This document shows, piece after piece, positions 15,727-26,300 of a stretch of 64,000 nt of DNA (position 1 is its first letter; each line of letters begins with the position of its first letter). The notes beneath the pieces are model-generated. The model was not told where the DNA came from. It saw only the letters and a list, made by a program, of their open reading frames with translations, and did not search any database. The DNA is from Promethearchaeota archaeon (lineage in GTDB: Archaea > Asgardarchaeota > Lokiarchaeia > Sigyniarchaeales > SOKP01). Location: contig JAEOTZ010000023.1 of assembly GCA_016839585.1 (NCBI GenBank), forward strand, positions 1 to 64,000. The letters run 5' to 3'. A program made the translations under genes and the position numbers.

Positions 15727-17310
15727 ATGATGATCAATGAAAAATTCAAAAATAACTGGAAAAAAATCATTGATTTTAATTCTAAAGTAAATATTGTAGA
15801 AGATATCAAAGGGTTAAAAGAAATTGTTAGAATTCCCTTAACACCTATAAATCTAGAAGCGAATATTTTATATTATTTATTCGAAATTTTTTATCCAAAA
15901 TTTATAACTGATCAACAAAATATACTTGACCTTATTATCTCTGAAGAAGATATTAAGAATAAAACGTTAGGAATATATTTATATCCTACAAAAAAAGCTG
16001 GTATACATGAAAAAATTGAAAAATTTCCTATAGATATCATTAAAATTAAAGAAAAAGATTTTGATGATTTTGATGAATTATTTACAAATCTTCAAAAAAC
16101 TATATTGAAAAAAAAGGCAATAAGGATATCAAGCTTTCGATTATTTAAGAAAACTGCGATAGATTTATTAAATAAATATTGTGACCATATTGAAACTCTT
16201 TCAAATTATGAGTTTATAAAGAGATTTTTAGATTTAATTCAGGATTTAATTGAGAATGATTTATTTTATATATATCCTGAACCCAATATTTATAGATTTT
16301 TAAAAAAAATTATAACACTATTGAATGGAATTAAATTATCTAAAATTTTTGAATTAATTAACGAATTTACCCCTGTTTTTAATCTTTTATTTATTCTTAA
16401 TTCTAAAAATTTAGTATTAACTTCTCAAATCCAAAAAAAGATTTCTAAAACAAAGATATCAGAGATTTTATTAAAAATAGATAAGCTTGATGAATTTAGA
16501 GTTAATGAAAATCCTCCAAATATTCATGATACAATGATACAGAATAAACTAAAATTTAAAGTTGATAATGTAATATACCTAAGCCAAAATGATATTTTGT
16601 CTTTTTTTTCAGAGTTATTCGATTTGGAAATCCCATTGAATAAGGATAGTACAAATCTTATTGCTCAAAAAGTTTTATTTGGATATAGACGTTTTGAAGA
16701 TCGTTGGAATATTGCTCTACGACCGACTATTTATAATAATCTTAGAAGATTCATATTTAGACTTTTTGGCTTTAATTTGAATCTTAAAAAAATCTCACAT
16801 TGGACAATTCCTAAATTGCTCTCTAATTGTATCAATGTCTACTTTGGATTAAATTCTAAGGTTTTAGTTCTTTTAACTAATATTCAAAACTATAAAAACT
16901 TAAATTTAAAAACAATAGATTATCTAAAAGTTGCTTCAGAAAATATTTTCTTATTAGAAATTGAGAATAGTTCCTTGACGAAAGTAATCCCAATTAAAAG
17001 ATCTAATCTTTTTTCTAGTAAAATTGAATCTCTTGAACTAATAAGATCAAAGATTTCTGAAACTTATGGCTTTATATCATCAATATTAATAATCGATAAA
17101 TATCTGATGATGAAATTTTTAGAGCTATTTGTTTTTAAATTAATTAAATTTTCTCCCTTTAAAAAATTAAAGACAATGAAATTATTTAAAGAAAAATCTT
17201 ATTTCAATATGTATCCAGAGCCTCCAATTTATAAATTGTTCCAACAAAAACGAATTATTTCATTTTTAAGATTAATATTGCCCATTTTGATTGATAAACA
17301 TGAATTTTAA
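15727..17310 (+). CDS. protein of unknown function with an internal repeat
   Basis: This 527-residue protein is not recognised. It is rich in Ile, Leu, Lys and Phe and has no clear membrane helix. A striking internal repeat appears: the segment DLFYIYPEPNIYRFL (about residues 178-192) is echoed near the C-terminus by SYFNMYPEPPIYKLF (about residues 496-510), each preceded by a similar Phe/Leu-rich helical stretch, so the protein probably arose by duplication. It starts directly after the DUF362 stop codon. This tight linkage suggests a shared process with the DUF362 protein. Confidence 0.65.
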   Translation: MMINEKFKNNWKKIIDFNSKVNIVEDIKGLKEIVRIPLTPINLEANILYYLFEIFYPKFITDQQNILDLIISEEDIKNKTLGIYLYPTKKAGIHEKIEKFPIDIIKIKEKDFDDFDELFTNLQKTILKKKAIRISSFRLFKKTAIDLLNKYCDHIETLSNYEFIKRFLDLIQDLIENDLFYIYPEPNIYRFLKKIITLLNGIKLSKIFELINEFTPVFNLLFILNSKNLVLTSQIQKKISKTKISEILLKIDKLDEFRVNENPPNIHDTMIQNKLKFKVDNVIYLSQNDILSFFSELFDLEIPLNKDSTNLIAQKVLFGYRRFEDRWNIALRPTIYNNLRRFIFRLFGFNLNLKKISHWTIPKLLSNCINVYFGLNSKVLVLLTNIQNYKNLNLKTIDYLKVASENIFLLEIENSSLTKVIPIKRSNLFSSKIESLELIRSKISETYGFISSILIIDKYLMMKFLELFVFKLIKFSPFKKLKTMKLFKEKSYFNMYPEPPIYKLFQQKRIISFLRLILPILIDKHEF

Positions 17311-17359
17311 TGACAATTCATGTTTTTAATTCATTTATCCTAAAAAAAATAATATTAAC

Positions 17360-18463
17360 TTATTTGATAAATCCTTTTGCTACTAGAAGTTCTGCATTTA
17401 ATATAGCACCACCAGCTGCCCCTCGTACAGTATTATGACTTAAAGCTACAAATTTAACATCAAGTACATTATCCTTTCTTAATCTACCAATTGTTACTGC
17501 CATACCTTTGTCATTATCTCTATCTTTTTTGGGTTGCGGCCTATCTATCTCCTCTAAGTAAATTATTGGTTGTTTTGGAGCAAATGGTAAGTTTAATTCT
17601 TGAGGAACTGATTTGAATTCTTTCCAAATTTTTAAAATTTCTTCTATTGTTGGTTTATTATCTTTAAATTTTAAATTTATACAGGCAATATGACCATAAG
17701 TTACGGGAACCCGAGTACATGTTGTACTAATTTGAATCGAATCATTATTAACTATTCCACTATCAGTGACTGTTCCTAATATTTTTAAAGGCTCTTTTTC
17801 AGATTTTTCTTCCTCACCATTAATATAGGGAATAATATTATCAATAATGTCTAGAGATGGCACTCCTGGATGACCTGCTCCAGAAACCGCTTGTAAAGTA
17901 GTTACTATCATTTTTTCTACTTTATAACCTGCTTTTTCTAAAGCATAAATAGGAGTCATAAAACTTTGAATTGAACAATTTGGTTTGACAGAAACAAAGC
18001 CCTTAGAAAAACCTCTCCTTTTCTGCTGAATAGGAATAACATTAATATGATCGTGATTAATTTCACCGATAATCATAGGTACATCAGGAGTCCATCTATG
18101 AGCAGAATTATTAGATATTACGACAATTCCCTTTTCGGCATATTTAAATTCGAGCTCTTTTATTTTCTCTTTAGTGGGCATTGTTATAGCAGAAAACATT
18201 AAGCTAACTCCTGAAGGGATAGATTTGAAATCTTGGACATCTCTTACTATCAAATCCTTAATATTAGATGATATTGATATTGGCATTTGCCACTTGGTCT
18301 TTACAGCTTCTTCATATTTCTTTCCTGCTGATTTTGGAGATGCAGCAACGTCTACTATTTGAAACCAAGGATGATTTTGTAATAACTTTATATAATTCTG
18401 ACCTACTACACCTGTGGCTCCTAAGATCCCTATAGGAATATTTTTTTCTTTCAGTAAGATCAA
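17360..18463 (-). CDS. asd: aspartate-semialdehyde dehydrogenase
   Basis: The 367-residue enzyme shows the NADP-binding GILGATGVVGQNYIKLL loop (residues 12-28), the catalytic Cys163 in VKPNCSIQSF, and ALSHNTVRGAAGGAILNAELL at the C-terminus, all typical of the archaeal/fungal class of ASADH. It reduces aspartyl phosphate to aspartate semialdehyde for threonine, methionine and lysine synthesis. The other enzymes of the pathway are not adjacent. The gene is convergent with the gene ending at 17310. Confidence 0.93.
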   Translation of the reverse strand: MILLKEKNIPIGILGATGVVGQNYIKLLQNHPWFQIVDVAASPKSAGKKYEEAVKTKWQMPISISSNIKDLIVRDVQDFKSIPSGVSLMFSAITMPTKEKIKELEFKYAEKGIVVISNNSAHRWTPDVPMIIGEINHDHINVIPIQQKRRGFSKGFVSVKPNCSIQSFMTPIYALEKAGYKVEKMIVTTLQAVSGAGHPGVPSLDIIDNIIPYINGEEEKSEKEPLKILGTVTDSGIVNNDSIQISTTCTRVPVTYGHIACINLKFKDNKPTIEEILKIWKEFKSVPQELNLPFAPKQPIIYLEEIDRPQPKKDRDNDKGMAVTIGRLRKDNVLDVKFVALSHNTVRGAAGGAILNAELLVAKGFIK

Positions 18464-18680
18464 CCTGTTAAATTTTATGTTTTAATTTTTAATGAGTTAA
18501 TATTGAATAACTTTTAGATTTTTACCTAAATATACTTTGAGCTTTTCTTTGAAATTTTAAACCATCATCATTTTATTAAGTTTTTAATTATTAGAAACGT
18601 TATTATGTATCAGACTAGTGAATTTGTTTGATTAAAAAAATAAAATATCATTTATAATAAATATTTAGAAGTGGAATTTT

Positions 18681-19211
18681 GTGCACAGACATCATGATAA
18701 TTTAGAAGAAGAAGCAGAAAAATTAGAAAATCAATCTAAAGAAGAATTCAATAAAAAAAATTATACAATAGCAATTTCTCTCTTAAATGAAGCAAAAGAA
18801 GTTTACAAACAATTGGGATATGGAGGAAAAGTGGGAATCATTCAAAAACAGATTTCTCAAATGAAGAATCTAATGGTATTTGAAAAACAGAATAAATATC
18901 TTAAAACTAAAAACGAAGCACAATTCCAACAACGCGTTGATAAAGTATTAACTGAAAAGAAACGATATGAAAATAAAAAAATAGAGTCTTTAAAAGAAAT
19001 TCCACCCCAAATAAAAGGAAAACTTGAAAAAATAAATTTATTAAAAGAGAAAGTGGAAAAAGAATTAAAATTAGGCAGAATTGAAAGAGTTAAAGGAAGA
19101 TATGAATATATTATAGAGTTATATAAATCTATTCCTAAAAGTATATTAAACTCATCATTTGAGATCTTAGAAATTGAAAGAATACTATCATCTTTAGGAG
19201 ATAAAAAATAA
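18681..19211 (+). CDS. TPR-like coiled-coil protein
   Basis: Residues 8-65 form two amphipathic helices of TPR/MIT-like type (EFNKKNYTIAISLLNEAKEVYKQLG), followed by a charged helical region to the end. The start is a GTG at 18681 because no in-frame ATG lies upstream. It probably mediates protein-protein contacts. No catalytic motif is seen. The NOG1-like GTPase starts 48 bp downstream and may be co-transcribed. Confidence 0.65.
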   Translation: MHRHHDNLEEEAEKLENQSKEEFNKKNYTIAISLLNEAKEVYKQLGYGGKVGIIQKQISQMKNLMVFEKQNKYLKTKNEAQFQQRVDKVLTEKKRYENKKIESLKEIPPQIKGKLEKINLLKEKVEKELKLGRIERVKGRYEYIIELYKSIPKSILNSSFEILEIERILSSLGDKK

Positions 19212-19259
19212 AATTTCATCATTCATTTTAAATTATAATTAGCTACTTATTGAGATTAT

Positions 19260-20300
19260 ATGAAAAATCCATTTGATCGCTTTTATCACGTGCCAAACTC
19301 ACAGGAATTATTAGATATAGCCTTTAAAAGAGGGATGAAAAGCTCTGCTCAAGTTTCAAAAAATGCTCATATACTAATTAAGGCAAAAAAAAAAGAATCA
19401 AAGCGCATAAAGGTTACAATTGATGATTTAATTAACAGGATTCTTAATATAATAAAAATGGTGCCAATGATAGACGATCTTCCAGATTTTTACAGAGAAT
19501 TAGCTTCACTTTTAGTTAATACAAATAATCTAAAATTAGCTTTAGGTAAATTAAATGGAATTTTACCTGTTCTAAGGCAAATTGAAAGAGAGTATACCAG
19601 TAAATTAAGCAAAATCGAAATACCTAAAGAAGGAGATCAATTGCGAAGAGCTGCTTTTGGAAGAATATCATCAATTATTAATAAACAAAACAAAAATCTT
19701 ATTTATTTGAATAGCATAAGAGGAAACTTAAGAGAAATTCCTTCAATTGATCCTACTTCACCTTGTGTTGTTTTTGCAGGATATCCTAATGTAGGAAAAA
19801 GTAGTCTTGTAAAAAATATTTCTACTAATAAAAAAATTGAAGTTCAAGAATACCCGTTTACTACAAAAAAATTAATATTAGGTCATTTAGAAATTAAAAG
19901 AAAATTTGATAAAATTAAATTGCAATGCTTAGATACTCCAGGAATTTTGGACCGCCCAATGACATTAAGGAATAATATTGAATTACAAGCAATTTTGGCA
20001 TTAAGATTGATCTCTGATTTTATAGTCTTTGTTTTTGATCCTACTCCTGCGTGTGGTTATTCAATTGATTCTCAAATAGAATTGTATTATGAAATTAAAT
20101 TTAATTTCACTAGAGATGGAAAAGTAAATCTTCTAATAGTAATAAATAAAATAGATTTAGCAAGTCCTTCAGAAATAGAACATTTAAAGAAAGAGTTACA
20201 ATTACAGGAAGAGGGCTATTTTTTAACTAATGCTTTAACAGGAGAAAATCTTGATCAACTCATAACTTATTTAAATAATAGATACACTGATACGAATTGA
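19260..20300 (+). CDS. NOG1-family GTPase
   Basis: The N-terminal half (residues 1-165) is helical, as in NOG1. The GTPase domain has G1 GYPNVGKSSL (about 174-183), the switch segment EYPFTTKKLILGHL, G3 DTPGILDRP (about 223), and G4 NKID near residue 295. The FTTK and DTPGILDRP strings with the following RNNIELQAILAL are the marks of the NOG1/Obg branch, which acts in large ribosomal subunit assembly. It lacks the long C-terminal extension of eukaryotic Nog1. It is followed eight bases later by mfnF, suggesting one transcript. Confidence 0.88.
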   Translation: MKNPFDRFYHVPNSQELLDIAFKRGMKSSAQVSKNAHILIKAKKKESKRIKVTIDDLINRILNIIKMVPMIDDLPDFYRELASLLVNTNNLKLALGKLNGILPVLRQIEREYTSKLSKIEIPKEGDQLRRAAFGRISSIINKQNKNLIYLNSIRGNLREIPSIDPTSPCVVFAGYPNVGKSSLVKNISTNKKIEVQEYPFTTKKLILGHLEIKRKFDKIKLQCLDTPGILDRPMTLRNNIELQAILALRLISDFIVFVFDPTPACGYSIDSQIELYYEIKFNFTRDGKVNLLIVINKIDLASPSEIEHLKKELQLQEEGYFLTNALTGENLDQLITYLNNRYTDTN

Positions 20301-20307
20301 TATAATA

Positions 20308-21393
20308 ATGGAAAAATCTGATGTATATGTTTTAGGGCTAGATATTGGAGGGGCTAATACCAAAGCGGCTCTGATTAAGTTTGAAAATTCAAAAGTAGTA
20401 AAATCATTATCCTATATTGAATATTTTCCTTTTTGGGAAAAAACTCTAAAAGAAATTCCTGAGATGTTAAAGAGAATAAATAGTAATATTTTAGAAAAAT
20501 ATAATTTAAAACTAAATAATGTAGATTATATTGCCATTACGATTACAGCAGAGCTTTCAGATGCATTTCAAACTAAACGTGAAGGAATAAATACTATATT
20601 AAATGCACTAGAACAAGTTTTTAATACTAAAAAGCTATTTTTTATTAGCATTACTAACAAATTCATCAACTATGAACAAGCAAGAGAGGAAAATTTATTA
20701 ATTGCTGCAGCAAATTGGGTATCAACTGCATTATTCTTAGGAAAATTTGTACCAAAATGCATTTTAATAGATTCAGGCTCCACTACGATTGATTTTATCC
20801 CTATTTTGAATTCAATACCCTGTACTAAAGGTAAAACTGATGTAGAAAGATTAATGAATCATGAACTAATTTATACAGGAGGATTAAGAGCAACAATTCC
20901 TTCCATTACCCATTTTGTTCCTTATAAAGGTAAAAATGTTAGGATTTCATTTGAAAAATTTGCATTAATTTCTGATATTCATAGAATTCTAAATAATATT
21001 TCTCAAGAAGAATATATTAATGATACTGCTGATGGCCGTTCTAAATCTTTAGAAGATTGTTATGCGCGATTAGCTAGAATTCTTTGTATGGATGTAGAAA
21101 CTATTTCTAAAGAAGATTTAAATATTATTGCTAAATACATTTATGATAAACAATTAGAACTAGTATCAACTGAAATTCAAGAATTTATGAAGGAATTAAT
21201 AGTTAGATTACCCGAATTTAAACAAAATCCTCAATTTGTTATAACAGGGTTTTCAGCTCACTTTTTAATAAGAAGGGCTTTAAAAAAGCTTGGATATAAT
21301 AATATTCTAACCTATGAAAGTATCACAAAAATTCCTGATCATATTAATTCCTCTGCTTTTGCTGTTGCTGGAGCATTTTATTCTCAATTATAA
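20308..21393 (+). CDS. mfnF: MfnF-like protein of methanofuran biosynthesis (hydantoinase/ASKHA fold)
   Basis: The N-terminus GLDIGGANTKAALI is a phosphate-binding ASKHA loop, and LIDSGSTTIDFIPI and VITGFSAHFLIRRAL complete the fold. Order and length (361 residues) fit MfnF, which in methanogens couples the furan-methyl phosphate to a gamma-glutamyltyramine unit in methanofuran synthesis. The next gene is an MfnE-like kinase, which makes that precursor, so the pair supports the assignment. The organism probably makes methanofuran or a related carrier for its C1 pathway. A hydantoinase-like enzyme of other function is the alternative. Confidence 0.75.
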   Translation: MEKSDVYVLGLDIGGANTKAALIKFENSKVVKSLSYIEYFPFWEKTLKEIPEMLKRINSNILEKYNLKLNNVDYIAITITAELSDAFQTKREGINTILNALEQVFNTKKLFFISITNKFINYEQAREENLLIAAANWVSTALFLGKFVPKCILIDSGSTTIDFIPILNSIPCTKGKTDVERLMNHELIYTGGLRATIPSITHFVPYKGKNVRISFEKFALISDIHRILNNISQEEYINDTADGRSKSLEDCYARLARILCMDVETISKEDLNIIAKYIYDKQLELVSTEIQEFMKELIVRLPEFKQNPQFVITGFSAHFLIRRALKKLGYNNILTYESITKIPDHINSSAFAVAGAFYSQL

Positions 21394-21406
21394 GGTTTAA
21401 GAAAAA

Positions 21407-22132
21407 ATGACAATGAATATAGCTGTTTTTAAAATTGGAGGTAAAATTTTAGATAATAGCAAAAACCTAATTAATACAATTGCTCAATTAACTCAATTAT
21501 TTGAAGACAAGATTGTTAAAAAGCTAATTTTAATCCCTGGTGGAGGATTACTAGCAAATTTCGTAAGAAGCCTGTATAGAGAATTTAAATTTAATGATGA
21601 TCTCGCTCATTGGATAGCTATTTATTCAATGGATTATAATGGAATAGAATTGAAAAGAAAATTTCCTCACTTAAAACTATTTGATAATTACGAAAAATTA
21701 GAACAAGAGAATAGAGGAATGTTTATATTTTTGCCCTACAAGTATCTGAAAAAAAATAATGAATTACCGCATACTTGGGATGTAACCTCGGATTCAATTT
21801 CCCTATACTTCACTAAAAAGCTTAACTCAAAAAATTGTTTTTTAATTAAGGATATAGAAGGAATTTTGGATTCTGACCACAATGTTATAAAAGAAATTTC
21901 ATCTGTAGAGTTTAGACAATTTAAAAAAGAGGGGAAGCTAGAAATTATATCACAAGATTTAGAACTAAAAGACAAAACTAGGCCAATTGATCCCTATCTT
22001 TTAACTCTTATAGAAAAATATAAAATTCCTTGTATTATATTAAATGGTGCAAATCCAGACCCTAGAATTTTTAACTACTTTATATTTCCAAACTTGCAAG
22101 ATAAAATATTTACAAAACTATATTCAATCTAA
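21407..22132 (+). CDS. mfnE: MfnE-like amino-acid-kinase family protein
   Basis: The 241-residue protein starts AVFKIGGKILDN (the K-x-GG nucleotide loop of amino-acid kinases), followed by LILIPGGGLLANFVR and, in the C-terminal part, CFLIKDIEGILDS and IPCIILNGANPD. The architecture is that of MfnE, which phosphorylates aminomethyl-furan-methyl phosphate to the diphosphate used by MfnF. It sits 13 bp after mfnF. Substrate specificity is inferred from the neighbour. Confidence 0.72.
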   Translation: MTMNIAVFKIGGKILDNSKNLINTIAQLTQLFEDKIVKKLILIPGGGLLANFVRSLYREFKFNDDLAHWIAIYSMDYNGIELKRKFPHLKLFDNYEKLEQENRGMFIFLPYKYLKKNNELPHTWDVTSDSISLYFTKKLNSKNCFLIKDIEGILDSDHNVIKEISSVEFRQFKKEGKLEIISQDLELKDKTRPIDPYLLTLIEKYKIPCIILNGANPDPRIFNYFIFPNLQDKIFTKLYSI

Positions 22133-22219
22133 CTAAAAATTAAAGTTTTAATTAAATTGAACCTAAATTATAATTATAATAACTTTTAAAATCGATTTTT
22201 ATTGATTAGTGATATTATA

Positions 22220-22726
22220 ATGAATGAAAAAGAAAATAAAATGAAAAAGAATGCTGAATTTCTTATTAAGACGTTAAAGGACATGGATATTCCTGGTAGT
22301 GCAAGGTTTAAATGTAGATACAGAAAAATGGTTAATTTTGCTAAAATTTATGGTATAACCGATCCAAAATATATTGGGCCAGAAGAAGAAGGGATTATTG
22401 CATGTCATGGATATGCAAATTCATTCGCAGTAAATGCCTTTTATATCCTTGTACCAGGTTTAAAAATTGTACAAAATGGAGAAGAACGCCCCATGGTTTT
22501 AAACCCAAATAAATTACTTCATGCCGGAAATAAATACAATTGGGAAGGTTGCGTTGATATCAAAAATGGAGATGTACTAACATCAACAGGTAAGATATCC
22601 AAGGTGTGGCTAGTTGAACAAAGTATGATTTTGTTTGCTGAATTATTATTGACTGTCAAAAACCAAAATGATGAATTGGTGTGCAAAGTTACATCTAGCG
22701 CAGCAATTAGATCTGGAGGTTATTAA
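22220..22726 (+). CDS. hot-dog fold dehydratase subunit, FAS1/MaoC-N type
   Basis: This protein (168 residues from the ATG at 22220; the frame is open from a TTG at 22202) has the hot-dog pattern of the N-terminal half of split MaoC dehydratases: MVNFAKIYGITDPKYIGPEEEGIIACHGYA and PNKLLHAGNKYNWEGCVDIKNGDVL. The conserved catalytic His/Asp of MaoC is missing here but present in the next gene, which starts three bases after the stop. The two products probably form a heterodimer that hydrates enoyl-CoA or dehydrates 3-hydroxyacyl thioesters. Confidence 0.72.
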   Translation: MNEKENKMKKNAEFLIKTLKDMDIPGSARFKCRYRKMVNFAKIYGITDPKYIGPEEEGIIACHGYANSFAVNAFYILVPGLKIVQNGEERPMVLNPNKLLHAGNKYNWEGCVDIKNGDVLTSTGKISKVWLVEQSMILFAELLLTVKNQNDELVCKVTSSAAIRSGGY

Positions 22727-22729
22727 AAA

Positions 22730-23278
22730 ATGGTAAAAATTTCAGATTTAAATGTTGGTCAAGTTATAAAAAATGAATTTAGTGGCATTTCACGAGATTT
22801 GTTAAAACAATATGCTAAAGCTAGTGGAGATACAAACCCTATTCATACAAATGACGCTATTGCTGAAAGAGCCGGACTAAAAGGAGTAATTGCTCATGGA
22901 TTGTTTTCATTTGGCTTTATTAGCAAACTATTTGAAGATTTTCTAGAACAAGGCAAATATGGGAAGATAAATGAGATAGGAGTTGAGATGCGTGGAATGG
23001 TTAGAGTTGGAGATCTTCTACTTACTGAAGCAGCAATATCAAAGATCGAAGGAAAAAAGGTGTATTTTGATATAAAACAAACAACTATTACGAATGTTGA
23101 TATTAAAGATACAAATGGAAAAATAGTAAAACAATTTGAAGCAGGAGAACGGGGATATATTTCAGAAAAAGATCTTGCTCGAGGGCTTGTTAAAACAAAA
23201 GAAGTTGAAGAAGGAATTCTAACTTATAGAGAAAGAGTAGCAACACCAGGAACATCTGTTATTGAGTTATTTGAATGA
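22730..23278 (+). CDS. MaoC-like enoyl-CoA hydratase, catalytic subunit
   Basis: The hydratase 2 motif is clear: YAKASGDTNPIHTNDAIAERAGLKGVIAHGLFSFGFIS, with the catalytic Asp-x-x-x-x-His (D...NPIH) at about residues 36-41 and the AHGL turn. It is 182 residues, the size of a single hot-dog domain. With the preceding non-catalytic subunit it likely forms an R-specific enoyl-CoA hydratase or 3-hydroxyacyl dehydratase acting in fatty-acid or related acyl-CoA metabolism. The pair is presumably one operon. Confidence 0.85.
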   Translation: MVKISDLNVGQVIKNEFSGISRDLLKQYAKASGDTNPIHTNDAIAERAGLKGVIAHGLFSFGFISKLFEDFLEQGKYGKINEIGVEMRGMVRVGDLLLTEAAISKIEGKKVYFDIKQTTITNVDIKDTNGKIVKQFEAGERGYISEKDLARGLVKTKEVEEGILTYRERVATPGTSVIELFE

Positions 23279-23354
23279 ATTTTCATTTAATATAATAATT
23301 TAAAATTTTTTTTCCATAATTTAATTTTTAGAGCTCATAAAAGAGCACCTTAAA

Positions 23355-26300
23355 ATGGGTAAGCAATCCCTTTTAGAAGTTAATTTTTTTTTTCACATAA
23401 TTATTTTAAAACATATTTATATTAGTTCAACAGAAGAGATCATTGGAGAAAAAATTTTTAAAAAAAGTTCTAAATCTAACACCTTGACAAGCCTAACATT
23501 AGATACAAAAAAAATTGAAAGCCTAATTTTAAAAGGTCTTTATGAAAAAGCAACTGAAGAAATATTTAATTTAATAGATAATTATCAAATTCATCATGAT
23601 AAAGAACTAATATATAAAAGCCTTAGTTTATTAAACCTAATTTGTGATAAATCACCTTCTATTTCTTTAAGAGCCGTTAAAAGTATTGCTATATTTATTA
23701 ATGAAATTGATTCTTGGATTAGATTAGTATCTTTAGAGATATTATATCAAGTTAGCAAGTTTAGACCTAATCTATTAATTGATTTAATTGATAGAATAAG
23801 AGCGCGTTTATATGATCAGGAACCTTCTGTAAGAAGATTAACTGTGAGGATTATTGGAAATTTAATTCTTTCCTTGCATATAGATATCGAGGAATTACAA
23901 GATATAATTGAAGAGTATACTGAAAAATTGATGGATAATGATTGGAAAGTAAAACTAAATGTAATTAAAACCATTCAAAAAATCCTAAATCAAGATTATA
24001 AAAAAATTAAAGATTTAGAACCATTATTATCGATGGTTATAGTAAATCTAAGGGATGAAGATGATGATGTAGCAAGAGCAGCTGCTGAACTGTTAAAGAT
24101 TCATGGGACCTATTTCCTTTCTAAGGAAAAATTATTTTATGTTCTTTTAAATCTACTATATAATGAACAAAGTAGAGTTAAAGAATTAATTATATGGTTA
24201 TTTGGAGAAATTGGAAAAGAAAAATCATCAGAAATTATTTCGATTATTCCCAAATTAATAAATCTATTAAAAGAAGAAGATTACCGTATTGAATTAAAAG
24301 TAATTGAAGCACTAGTCAACATAGCAGAAAATAATTTTGATCAAATCTGGGCAAATTTAATAGATTCATTGCTGGAATCAAGCAATTCTGATTATAGAAA
24401 CTCATTAATAAATGCAATATATAATTTAAGTCAAAATAATATTAATATTATTTTTCCTTATTTATTTGAGGAATTAGAGAATCCATCTGAAAATATAAGA
24501 GAAGGAATTGCTTTAGTGTTTAAACGATTATTTGAAGAGTATCAAATAGAAATAGAAAATGAAATAACGAAAATGCTATATAAACTAGAATCACGATATT
24601 GGAGAGAAAGAGAAAAGACGATACTATTACTTCAGAATATCTGTTTCATTTTAAAAAGTAAAAAAATTGCTGTTTGGGTTACTATTGAATTAGAAAGAGC
24701 TTTAAAATATGAAAAAGATCCTGAGGTAAAAGATGAAATAATTTACGCTTTAGAAAATATCAGGAAAAACTTTAGCGATATTGATACAACTATTCAAAAA
24801 ATCAATCATGAATTAACATTCTTTCATAAAAAAATTAAGAGTTTTCAAAGAATTCCAGCTCAATTTAGAGAAAAATTAAATTCTTATATAAATAATTTCA
24901 AATTCAATGATACTGAAATTCAGCTAAATAAGAAATACAAGAAAATTTTAAAAAAAATTAAGAAATTTCATAAAACAATTAATAAATTTGAATATAAAAG
25001 ATTAGCTTTTGATTTAATTGAAGAATGGGAAGAAACTAAAGTTCAAATTATAGAAGAATTAAGTATAATAAAAAGCTTTATATCTGAAATATGTGAGGAA
25101 AAGAAGTCTGAATTTATTATAGATCTAAAATCTAAAATTAAGTTGCTAGACGACCGTATCGTTGTTTTAAAAACACAATTTGATTATATTAAAAATTATG
25201 AATTTCGCTTAAATTTAGATGCTTCCATATCAAATATTAAACTAAGTAATGAAGAAAATGAAAGATTCACCTATATAACACAAATAAGAAAAAGTTTATT
25301 TAAACTGGACAGTGATATAAGAGAGATTTTAGTGAACAACGTAGAATTCAACGAAATATTTAAAGATTTATTAAGAAAATGGGTTGAAACAAAAATTGAA
25401 ATACAAGAACATTTAAGTGATTTAGATCGGCAAATTAGACTAATGAAAGATAAAATTATAAATTATTTTTTACATATTGAATCAGTTAGTGATATTGCTG
25501 AAGAAGAAAGAATTAATGGAATAAATAGTGAACTTGGGTTTCAGCTTCTTCAAGGACATATACATTCTATTATTTCTCAAGGAATTGAAGGTTTCAAGAA
25601 AATTAATGATAATTTTTCTAAATTGAACTCTAAATTAGAATTTTTAATTAAAAAAAGTGAATTTTCAGATGCTAAGAAGTTAATTGAGATGAATTCTTCT
25701 CAAGTTCAAAATTTCATAGAAGAGAGCGAAAAACAGATCGAAAATATAGTAGATAAGGAAAAAATCTTCGAAGACAATAATGTGTTTAATTTGTACGTTA
25801 GACCTTATATCAACAAATTTAATGCTTCAAAAGAATTACTTATAAACAGGTTAAAAAATTTTATTGAAAGAAGTAACAAAAAGCTCTACCTAAATCAGAT
25901 AAAACACTACTTGAAAATTATAAACCCAATAAAATTAGACTTGCTCTCTTCATATGTAGGATTGGAGATAGAGAAATTAAAAGAATTATTACTAAAATTT
26001 ATTAATAAAAATAAAATTAATGCAAATATTATAAATGATGAGCTTTATTCACAACAAATTGAGGCTGATACCGCTTCCTCGATTGAACTTCTCTTTTTTA
26101 AAAACATAAAAACTATTGGAAATAAAATTTATTTAAATTTTAAGTTATCAAATCCTTCAAATTTCGACTTCCAAGATTTGCAAATCTCGTTGAAGGTTCC
26201 TTCTTATATAGATTTCCAGAAAAAAGAAAGTTTTCCTAAATTTCTCCAACTGAATGAATTAAATTCAGGAAAAGTTTTCAAATTTAATTATGTGTTAAAG

